Made by a program: the position numbers and the translations under genes. 64,000 nucleotides of DNA, taken from Deferribacteres bacterium (lineage in GTDB: Bacteria > Zhuqueibacterota > Zhuqueibacteria > Zhuqueibacterales > Geothermadaptataceae). Location of the stretch: the NCBI GenBank assembly GCA_020633675.1, contig JACKDE010000001.1, positions 620,001 through 684,000 of the forward strand, in the 5' to 3' direction. The notes under the pieces are model-generated. The model was given only the letters and a program-made list of their open reading frames with translations, did no database searches and was not told the origin of the DNA. How positions within the stretch are numbered: the first letter of the stretch is position 1; each line of letters opens with the position of its first letter. Of this stretch, positions 36,822 to 43,825 are shown one piece after another.

Positions 36822-37253
36822 CTATTTGGCTTTGAGCGCGTCGCGAATTTCGGTGAGCAACACTACTTCGGCGCTGGGCTTTGGTGGTTCGGCAGGCTTT
36901 TCTTCTTCTTTCTTTTTTAGGCGATTCATGCCACGAATCACCATGAACAGCGCAAATGCAACGATCACAAAGCTGATGACATTGTTGATAAAGGCACCGT
37001 AGTTAATCGTGACTGCCCCGGCCGCCTTGGCATCTGCAAGAGATGCATACGGTGCTGCGGCTTCGGCGCCAGCCTTCAACAGGATGAACAGGTTGGAAAA
37101 ATCAACTCCACCGAGCGCCAGGCCGATGGGTGGCATCAGCACATCATCTACAAGCGATTTCACAATGGTGCCGAATGCAGCGCCAATGATGATGCCGACC
37201 GCCATGTCGAGGACGTTGCCTCGCAGCGCAAATTTTTTGAATTCGTTGAACAT
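36822..37253 (-). CDS. mscL: large-conductance mechanosensitive channel MscL
   Basis: The 143-residue protein matches the MscL family in length and layout. It has the N-terminal amphipathic helix FNEFKKFALRGNVLDMAVG, TM1 (IIIGAAFGTIVKSLVDDVLMPP), a periplasmic loop, TM2 (AFINNVISFVIVAFALFMVI) and a charged C-terminal bundle helix. It is the emergency valve against hypo-osmotic shock. The ATG at 37253 has AAGGAGG upstream; longer open frames upstream are not coding. Confidence 0.96.
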   Translation of the reverse strand: MFNEFKKFALRGNVLDMAVGIIIGAAFGTIVKSLVDDVLMPPIGLALGGVDFSNLFILLKAGAEAAAPYASLADAKAAGAVTINYGAFINNVISFVIVAFALFMVIRGMNRLKKKEEEKPAEPPKPSAEVVLLTEIRDALKAK

Positions 37254-37431
37254 GCATCCCTCCTTGAAAGAATACAAAACCGGTAAAATGCGGTTACGCC
37301 ATGCTGCGCGCATTCCGCTGATTTGCGGCAGGGTATGCCACCAAATCGTGGATAGTGCGCGAAAATAATTCGCCAAAATTGTGCGTGCAAATAAATTTTG
37401 ACGGAACCGCACTTCCAAAGCGATCCCGAAG

Positions 37432-39579
37432 CTATCTTTGGTGTTTCTTTTTCTTGAGCGTGCGTTCAAAGAAGTCATCGGCAGCGCGGAAGGTACGCAG
37501 CCAACTTTCATGCCGCAAGAAACCATGCACCTCATCGGGAAAGATCAGCAATTCGACCGGCACGTTGCGCTCCCTCAGGCGTTGCACCAGATCCGTGGTC
37601 TGCTGAAAAAGCACATTGCGATCATCGTCGCCGTGAACAAGCAAAATCGGCGAATGCCAGGTGTCGAGTGCAGCCACCGGCGACGAACGGAATGCACTTT
37701 CCAGCAGTGCTTCACCTTGCAGACCCCAGCCGCCACCTTGTGAGAAATCCGTTGCACGGAACGCCCAATCATGAACACCGTGCAGGTCAACACCGGCAGC
37801 AAATATGTCAGAATTGCGGGCCAGGCCGAGCGCGGTCAGGTAGCCACCATACGAACCGCCCCATAGGCCGATGCGCGCGGGATCTACTTCTGGCCGGCTT
37901 CGAAGAAAGTTCGCCGCTGCCAGGATGTCCTGGTACTCGGATGCACCACGCGGGCCTTGATTTACAGCTTGTCGAAAAGCCCGACCATACCCAATTCCCG
38001 AACGATAATTCACTGACAGCACCAGATAGCCCTGATTGGCGAGAAATTGATTCATCGCGTAGGTTTTGGCATAATAGCTACGATAATGCCAGCCGAGCAG
38101 CATTTGCCGAATCGGGCCGCCATGCATGAAAATGACAGCCGGGTGGTCGTGGTTGTCGGAAGCGTTTTTGGGAGCAAATAGTTGGCTGTGGATATTCAAA
38201 CCATCAGCAGCTTGAAAGGTCACTTGCTGCGGCACAACCAACTCTTGTTGCGGTAAGGATTTTGGCAATTCAATCGGGAAAATTCGTTTTGTTCTACCAT
38301 TGCTGACCGGAACAATGTTGATGGCTGATGGCAAGGTTGCACCGGAGAGCCTGTAGGCAATAAAGTTGCCGCTTGCCAATGCCACTGGGTCGGTTTCGAT
38401 GCCTCTGCCGGAGGTGAGTTGCTCTGGCGTTCCATCGGGTAAAGCAACACGCCACAAATGTCGCCGGCCGCTATCTCCAGCATTGCTGCTGAAATAGAGG
38501 TGTTCGCCGCTCGCTGAAACAGAGCTAACTTCGACCTCGCTCCCCGCAGGCGTCAGGCACCGCACTGACTTGCCATCCGGTTGGATGCTGTAAATCTGCA
38601 GCCAGTTTTCATGCTCGGAATAAAAAAGCAGCTGATTTTGTCGGGTCCAGCGCAACGGGGAGCGAGGATAGCTTTGTGCAAATCCGCCATCGTTAGCAGG
38701 AGATTGCCAGATTTCCAGTGATGTGCCCGTGCTGACATCGGCAACATGCAGCGCGAACGGTGTGCCGTCCGTGATGTTGTGGAGTTCATCTTTCTTAGCT
38801 CCGGGCATTCGAATGAACGCCAACCTCTTGCCATCAGGCGACCAGCATGGAATCTGATCACGGTCGACACTGGGTGCCATCCAGGTGATCTGGCGCGACT
38901 CGTAATCACACACGCCGATAAAACTATGATCGCCGCGTGAACTGACAAATGCGACCGAGTTTCCCTCCGGAGACCACTGTGGGTAGCCATTGCTGCCACG
39001 GGCGTTGATGAATTGGCGCGGATTGCTGTTGTAGCGGTTTGCGGTGCCGGGCAAAGTAATCGGCACCAAAAAAATCTGACCACGGTCGGTAAACAGAAGC
39101 TCATTGCTGGTCGGGGACAGCACAGGATGACTGCCATGAGCCAGCCGCCAAGGCAGGCTGCCACTTTGCGTTCGGACAGCCCAAATGCCCTGATCAGCTC
39201 CACTTGGCGCGCTGGTGGGATTGGGGTGCTCGCCACCGCGATTGGCACTGCCACCATGCACGTAAATCAGGAAAGCACTGTCGTAGGAAAAAGCCAATTG
39301 CGAAATAGGCATGCCATCATCTTTTGAATAATTGGTCAGCTTGATGGCTTCAAAATTTGGCGCTGCCGCCATCCAAATATTGCGTTGACCTTCGATGTTT
39401 TCAACCCATGCAATTCGATCGCTATCAGGAGCAGCAACCAAATTCGTTAAATAGGGTGCTGACAGGATATGTTCGATCGAAAAATCCTGGGCAGGCGCAG
39501 GCTGCTGAGCGAAAATGCAGAAGATATAAAGGAGTGGAAGAATGAGATGGACAAACAATTTGTTTTTCGCAAGCGGCAT
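37432..39579 (-). CDS. secreted S9 family (prolyl oligopeptidase-like) serine peptidase
   Basis: The 715-residue protein has a signal peptide (ending QPAPAQ), an N-terminal beta-propeller with TolB-like blades (YPQWSPEGNSVAFVSSRGD, IPCWSPDGKRLAFIR, RSPLRWTRQNQLLFYS), and an alpha/beta-hydrolase domain. The catalytic triad is visible: Ser in GLWGGSYGGYLTA (near 575), Asp in VHGDDDRNV (near 652) and His in FPDEVHGF (near 684). This is the dipeptidyl/acylaminoacyl-peptidase architecture, usually cleaving short peptides after specific residues. The ATG at 39579 is selected because GGAG lies 9 bases upstream; an earlier in-frame ATG at 39639 adds 20 non-signal residues. Confidence 0.93.
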   Translation of the reverse strand: MPLAKNKLFVHLILPLLYIFCIFAQQPAPAQDFSIEHILSAPYLTNLVAAPDSDRIAWVENIEGQRNIWMAAAPNFEAIKLTNYSKDDGMPISQLAFSYDSAFLIYVHGGSANRGGEHPNPTSAPSGADQGIWAVRTQSGSLPWRLAHGSHPVLSPTSNELLFTDRGQIFLVPITLPGTANRYNSNPRQFINARGSNGYPQWSPEGNSVAFVSSRGDHSFIGVCDYESRQITWMAPSVDRDQIPCWSPDGKRLAFIRMPGAKKDELHNITDGTPFALHVADVSTGTSLEIWQSPANDGGFAQSYPRSPLRWTRQNQLLFYSEHENWLQIYSIQPDGKSVRCLTPAGSEVEVSSVSASGEHLYFSSNAGDSGRRHLWRVALPDGTPEQLTSGRGIETDPVALASGNFIAYRLSGATLPSAINIVPVSNGRTKRIFPIELPKSLPQQELVVPQQVTFQAADGLNIHSQLFAPKNASDNHDHPAVIFMHGGPIRQMLLGWHYRSYYAKTYAMNQFLANQGYLVLSVNYRSGIGYGRAFRQAVNQGPRGASEYQDILAAANFLRSRPEVDPARIGLWGGSYGGYLTALGLARNSDIFAAGVDLHGVHDWAFRATDFSQGGGWGLQGEALLESAFRSSPVAALDTWHSPILLVHGDDDRNVLFQQTTDLVQRLRERNVPVELLIFPDEVHGFLRHESWLRTFRAADDFFERTLKKKKHQR

Positions 39580-39770
39580 AGACGTACTCCACAAATGAGT
39601 TTCTGGTGGTGTGGCAGTGCTAATTGCTGGGATATTCACTTACAACAGCAAATATCGACAATTCGTTTCAATTTATTCCAAGATTTTAGCATTTAGGCAG
39701 AAAATAGTCCAAAGCATCAGGAAGCGAGTGCCTAAATTGCGCTATTTCGAGCTGTTTTGTGTGCTTTTTG

Positions 39771-39798
39771 TTGTGATCCGTTCGGAAAAAAGTATATT
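39771..39798 (+). promoter_or_regulatory. possible promoter for the amidohydrolase gene
   Basis: TTGTGA at 39771-39776 and TATATT at 39793-39798 are separated by 16 bp and lie 35 bp before the ATG, with AGGAGGAGAG between. The match to sigma-70 boxes is fair. FCB bacteria can use other promoter consensus sequences, so this is tentative. Confidence 0.3.
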
Positions 39799-39832
39799 GC
39801 TTTGAACATTTTGGTTATGAACAGGAGGAGAG

Positions 39833-41515
39833 ATGGCCAGAAAAATTTTGAAAGCGATGGTGGTTCTTATTGCGTTCACACTGTCGTGCAGTTTGCAAAA
39901 ACACTATGATGTGGTCATTCGCAATGCAACGATTTATAATGGCAGCGGCGGCGCACCATACGCAGGTGGCGTTGCCATTCGAGGTGAAAAAATTGTAGCT
40001 GTTGGCGATGTGAGCGACGCTAAAGGCGACACAGAGATTGATGCAGAAGGCCTGGCTGTAGCGCCCGGCTTTATCAATATGCTCAGCTGGGCAACGACCT
40101 CGCTGCTCATCGATGGCAAATCGCAAAGCGACATCCGGCAGGGCGTGACCCTCGAAGTTTTTGGCGAAGGTTGGTCTGAAGGACCGCTGAGCGAGAAGAT
40201 GAAGCAGGAGATTCTCGAAAATCAAGGCGAATTCAAATATAATATCGAATGGACAACTCTGGGCGAGTATCTCGATTATCTGGTTGAAAAGGGCATTTCC
40301 ACAAATATCGCTTCTTTTGTTGGCGCGACAACTGTCCGTATTCACGAGCTCGGCGAAGAAGACCGCCCGCCTGCGCCGGAAGAGCTGGAACGTATGCGCG
40401 AACTCGTACATACAGCGATGCAGGAAGGTGCGCTCGGCCTCGGAACCTCGTTGATTTACACACCGGCATTCTATGCCAAAACAGATGAGTTGATCGAGCT
40501 TTCAAAAGTCGCTTCGGAATATGGCGGCATGTATATTTCACACATGCGCAGCGAGGGCAATCAATTGCTGGAGGCGCTGGATGAGCTGCTGACCATTGCC
40601 CGCGAAGCCAATATTCCCGCTGAAATCTATCACTTGAAAGCTGCCGGCAAAGAGAATTGGGGCAAGCTCGATGATGTGATCGCGAAGATCGAGGCCGCCC
40701 GTGCTGATGGTCTGAAAATTACAGCCGATATGTATAATTACATTGCCGGGGCTACCGGACTCGATGCATCGATGCCGCCATGGGTGCAGGAAGGCGGTTT
40801 CGACAAGTGGCGTGAGCGCTTGATGGATGATGCGATTCGCAAGAAAATCAAAAAAGAGATGGTTGAAAAGACCGATGAGTGGGAAAACCTTGGACTGGCA
40901 GCCGGGCCGGAAGGCATGCTATTGGTTGGCTTCAAATCCGATTCGCTCAAGCCCCTGACCGGCAAGAGTCTCGCTGAGATCGCGCAAATGCGAGGCAAAT
41001 CCCCGCAGGACGTCATGATTGATTTGGTGATCGAAGACGGCAGCCGGGTCGAAACCGTCTATTTCCTGATGTCGGAAGAGAATGTCAAGCGCCAGATCGC
41101 CTTGCCGTGGATGACATTCTGCTCGGATGCCGGATCGCTCGCGCCAGAAGGTCTTTTTCTGAAACGCAATCCGCACCCGCGTGCTTACGGCAATTTTTCG
41201 CGCCTGCTCGGTAAATATGTGCGCGAAGAAAAAGTGATTCCACTCGAAGAAGCGATCAAACGCCTGACTTCGATGCCGGCGGAAAATTTGCGTATTCGTG
41301 AACGCGGCAAACTCGAAAAAGGCTATTTTGCCGATGTGGTGATTTTCGATCCTGAAAAAATACAGGATCATGCCACGTTTGAAAAACCGCATCGGTATTC
41401 GACCGGCATGCAACATGTTTTTGTGAACGGCAGGCAGGTGCTGAAAAATGGCGAGCATACTGGCGCCACCCCGGGCCAGGTTGTCCGTGGCCCCGGTTGG
41501 ACAGGGTGGAAGTGA
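39833..41515 (+). CDS. D-aminoacylase-like amidohydrolase with altered metal site
   Basis: The 560-residue protein has a lipoprotein-like leader (VLIAFTLSC) and the overall amidohydrolase form: VVIRNATIYNGSG, late HMRSEGNQLLEALDELL (His near 238), IYHLKAAGKENWGKL (His near 266), CSDAGS (Asp near 428) and RIRERGKLEKGYFADVVIFD. Strand 1, however, reads APGFINMLSWA where the family has GFIDxHxH, so the HxH pair is missing. The usual GNCG motif with metal-binding Cys is GEGW. Thus several ligands are gone but two His and one Asp remain. A strong AGGAGG precedes the ATG. It may be a subfamily with a changed metal centre rather than a dead enzyme. Confidence 0.85.
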   Translation: MARKILKAMVVLIAFTLSCSLQKHYDVVIRNATIYNGSGGAPYAGGVAIRGEKIVAVGDVSDAKGDTEIDAEGLAVAPGFINMLSWATTSLLIDGKSQSDIRQGVTLEVFGEGWSEGPLSEKMKQEILENQGEFKYNIEWTTLGEYLDYLVEKGISTNIASFVGATTVRIHELGEEDRPPAPEELERMRELVHTAMQEGALGLGTSLIYTPAFYAKTDELIELSKVASEYGGMYISHMRSEGNQLLEALDELLTIAREANIPAEIYHLKAAGKENWGKLDDVIAKIEAARADGLKITADMYNYIAGATGLDASMPPWVQEGGFDKWRERLMDDAIRKKIKKEMVEKTDEWENLGLAAGPEGMLLVGFKSDSLKPLTGKSLAEIAQMRGKSPQDVMIDLVIEDGSRVETVYFLMSEENVKRQIALPWMTFCSDAGSLAPEGLFLKRNPHPRAYGNFSRLLGKYVREEKVIPLEEAIKRLTSMPAENLRIRERGKLEKGYFADVVIFDPEKIQDHATFEKPHRYSTGMQHVFVNGRQVLKNGEHTGATPGQVVRGPGWTGWK

Positions 41516-41595
41516 TGGTGCTTGAACAAGGTACGTGATTACGATTGCTTTCGGCGAATTGGCTGGACAATTTTTCAAATTCATGTGCTGCATAC

Positions 41596-41630
41596 GTGTC
41601 ATTCTGAGTCGCCTCGCGACGAAGAATCTC
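41596..41630 (+). repeat. dispersed repeat copy (forward)
   Basis: The sequence runs GTGTCATTCTGAG, a short variable middle, then GACGAAGAATCTC. The outer parts are near complementary (ATTCT/AGAAT) so the copy can form a hairpin. It lies 36 bp left of the IS element and is the same family as the inverted copy at 43100-43130. Confidence 0.75.
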
Positions 41631-41663
41631 TAGACAAACAGAAATCCGGGTTTAGTCTTAGGA

Positions 41664-41682
41664 TAACCCAAGTTGTGACCTA
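41664..41682. repeat. left terminal inverted repeat of the IS
   Basis: TAACCCAAGTTGTGACCTA is a perfect reverse complement of 42631-42649. The outermost TA overlaps the target-site duplication, so the true end is probably ACCC at 41666. Confidence 0.93.
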
Positions 41683-42647
41683 TTGATGTAATCGTTTTGA
41701 TCACCAACTGTTCTTTCAAAAAAATATCGTTGGTCTGAAATCAAGAGGATTTGTCGCCAGAAACTTCAAAAGAACAATAGCTTAAATTGTTTTTCATATT
41801 CCTCTGGAGTTTCATGGACGACAAAATTCTTTCAATTTACTGTCTATGCGATGATCTTCTCAAAGCCTTGTCACATCGCGAAGATCCGCAATGTCAAATG
41901 TCCGATGCCGAAATCATGACCACTGCGATTATCGCTACCTACTGTTTTGGTGGCAATTACGCTCAAGCGTGCCGGTTTTTACAACTACCACAGTATTTTC
42001 CTGACATGCTGAGCAAAAGCCAGTTCAACCGCCGCCTGCATCGCTTAACAGATCGCTTTGTTCAGCTTTTCCAGTGTTTGAGTCGAACGTGGAAAGACCT
42101 GAACACCGAATCGATTTATGTGATTGATAGTTACCCGATTGCGGTTTGCGATAACTATCGCATTCGCAGGTCGCGAATCTATCAAAATGAACAGTATCGA
42201 GGCTATATCCCAAGCAAAAGAAGATACTTTTATGGCCTGAGAATTCACATCATGATTACCCAAAACGGCCAACCCGTTGAAGCCTTTCTGATGCCCGGCG
42301 GTGTCGCCGATGTCGATGCTTTGAAAGTGTACGAGTTTGATTTGCCGGAGCACAGTACAATTTATGCTGACAAAGCCTACAACGAGTACAAAACCGAAGA
42401 CCTGTTAGAAGAACTCTGCGAGATTACGCTCTCGCCTTTGCGAAAGAAAAATTCAAAACGTGCTGTACCCGGATATGTCGCCTATCTGCAGCATTATTAT
42501 CGAAAAAGGGTCGAGACCGCAGGCAGCTTGATCGAAAGAACTCTTCCCAAATCGATACATGCGGTCACTGCAAAGGGCTTTGAACTCAAAGTTTTCTTGT
42601 TTGTGCTCGCATACAGTGTCAGTTTCTTTTAGGTCACAACTTGGGTT
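41666..42647 (+). mobile_element. complete IS982-family insertion sequence
   Basis: The element is 982 bp, from ACCCAAGTTGTGACC to its inverted copy GGTCACAACTTGGGT. It is bordered by a 7-bp direct repeat TAGGATA (41659-41665 and 42648-42654), the expected target-site duplication size for IS982. It holds one intact transposase gene. The matching duplication and perfect ends suggest recent insertion. Confidence 0.94.
41814..42632 (+). CDS. IS982-family DDE transposase
   Basis: The 272-residue transposase has the IS982 form: MSDAEIMTTAIIATYCFGGN, the first catalytic Asp in YVIDSYPIAVCDN, then RRYFYGLRIHIMITQNGQP, the second Asp in STIYADKAYNEY and the catalytic Glu in SLIERTLPKSIHAVT. The frame is intact with no stop. 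The ATG at 41814 has CTGGAG 6 bases upstream. It should cut and paste the surrounding element. Confidence 0.94.
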   Translation: MDDKILSIYCLCDDLLKALSHREDPQCQMSDAEIMTTAIIATYCFGGNYAQACRFLQLPQYFPDMLSKSQFNRRLHRLTDRFVQLFQCLSRTWKDLNTESIYVIDSYPIAVCDNYRIRRSRIYQNEQYRGYIPSKRRYFYGLRIHIMITQNGQPVEAFLMPGGVADVDALKVYEFDLPEHSTIYADKAYNEYKTEDLLEELCEITLSPLRKKNSKRAVPGYVAYLQHYYRKRVETAGSLIERTLPKSIHAVTAKGFELKVFLFVLAYSVSFF

Positions 42648-42649
42648 AG
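42631..42649. repeat. right terminal inverted repeat of the IS
   Basis: TAGGTCACAACTTGGGTTA matches the left end perfectly in reverse complement. The transposase stop codon overlaps its first bases. Confidence 0.93.
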
Positions 42650-42745
42650 GATACTACTTCGCATTGGATGACAAAAGCAATTTTCATTATTAGAATCATA
42701 TAGACACGAAGATCATTTAGTTTGAATAGAATACTCGGGGGGCTT

Positions 42746-43039
42746 ATGAGTGACAGAAGCTATTACGTATATATCATGTCCAGCAAATCGAAGACCATTT
42801 ACACAGGCATGACAAATAACTTGATTCGCCGAGTTTTGGAGCACAAGCAGAAGAAAACTCATGGTTTTACATACAAATACAATATCAATAAGCTGGTCTA
42901 TTTTGAAGCGACACCCGATGTTCGAATTGCTATTGCCCGCGAAAAGCAAATTAAGGGTTGGACACGCGCCAAAAAGATTACTTTGATCGAATCTGTAAAT
43001 CCTGAATGGAAGGATTTAAGTGTAGAATGGTATATTTGA
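42746..43039 (+). CDS. GIY-YIG nuclease-domain protein
   Basis: The 97-residue protein consists of a single GIY-YIG domain: YYVYIMSSKSKTIYTGMTNN holds the two tyrosines and the glycine, followed by LIRRVLEHKQ with the conserved Arg and a helix, then IAREKQIKGWTRAKKITLIE. It resembles UPF0213/UvrC-type small endonucleases common in accessory regions. The ATG at 42746 has a G-rich stretch upstream. It lies between the IS and a dispersed repeat, so it may have moved with other accessory DNA. Role unknown. Confidence 0.9.
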   Translation: MSDRSYYVYIMSSKSKTIYTGMTNNLIRRVLEHKQKKTHGFTYKYNINKLVYFEATPDVRIAIAREKQIKGWTRAKKITLIESVNPEWKDLSVEWYI

Positions 43040-43099
43040 AGCAGATCTTTTTTGGTGAAACTGATTTTATACAACTACGATTGATGTTTATGAACGGCT

Positions 43100-43130
43100 G
43101 AGATTCTTCGCTCACGCTCAGAATGACACA
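43100..43130 (-). repeat. dispersed repeat copy (inverted)
   Basis: In reverse complement it reads TGTGTCATTCTGAG CGTGAGC GAAGAATCTC, the same family as 41596-41630 but in the opposite orientation. The two copies bracket the IS and the GIY-YIG gene. Confidence 0.75.
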
Positions 43131-43166
43131 ATTTAGCATCGGGATTGCCAACAATTAAAAAAGTAT

Positions 43167-43706
43167 ATGCAAACAATTTATTTCAAATATAGGCTGCGGT
43201 TTTTCATCACATTCATTGCATTGTGCATCGTACAGAGCGCTGTCGCACAGCCCAAAAGCATGAGCATACGCATGGGAGTCCCCGTCAATGACAACGATAC
43301 CGGCTTCCGGCAATACGAGATGTTCGCCGATTTCCCGATAACAAAGATCACTGGATCACAAAATGGCTTGCGCTTCGGAATGCGCCTGGATGTGGTGACC
43401 AGCCTGCTCGAGCAGAGCGACAAATGGGCATTTTTGCTCTCTGTCGGACCATCCTTTGTGCTCAGCAATGCAGGGAGTCGTTTAGCGCTGAAATTTGGAT
43501 CCAGCCCAACTTTTTTGAGCAATGCCCGCTTCCCGCATAAAAATCTCGGCGGGCATTTTCACTTCATCAGCCACATCGGCGTTTCCTTACGACTTACCTC
43601 AAATATGGCTGTGGTTTACCGCATCCAACACCTTTCCAATGCAAGTACTGTGCAACCGAATCCGGGATTGAATCTGCACATGTTTGGCATAGGAGTGGAA
43701 TTTTAA
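43167..43706 (+). CDS. PagL-like lipid A 3-O-deacylase / acyloxyacyl hydrolase-type barrel
   Basis: The 179-residue protein has a signal peptide (SAVAQ) and a small eight-strand outer-membrane barrel. The catalytic motif YRIQHLSNAS (His and Ser in QHxSNA) near residue 155 and GVEF at the end match PagL, which removes a 3-O-acyl chain from lipid A in the outer membrane. The length fits PagL. No Shine-Dalgarno sequence is clear. The family call rests on the HxSNA motif and barrel form, and activity on the cell's own LPS is inference. Confidence 0.8.
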   Translation: MQTIYFKYRLRFFITFIALCIVQSAVAQPKSMSIRMGVPVNDNDTGFRQYEMFADFPITKITGSQNGLRFGMRLDVVTSLLEQSDKWAFLLSVGPSFVLSNAGSRLALKFGSSPTFLSNARFPHKNLGGHFHFISHIGVSLRLTSNMAVVYRIQHLSNASTVQPNPGLNLHMFGIGVEF

Positions 43707-43825
43707 GTTGATAAAACTTTGAAAAAGCTGGCAACCTTTTTCCGAAACCTGTGTCCTAACTCTCGAACCCAACATGACAATCGTTCATCAAATGCCGGAC
43801 CGGCATTTTCTCGAAAGGACACACT

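Noticed and set aside
37251..37535. N-terminal extension of MscL
   Set aside because: The frame is open upstream, but AAGGAGG sits directly before the ATG at 37253 and MscL proteins begin there.
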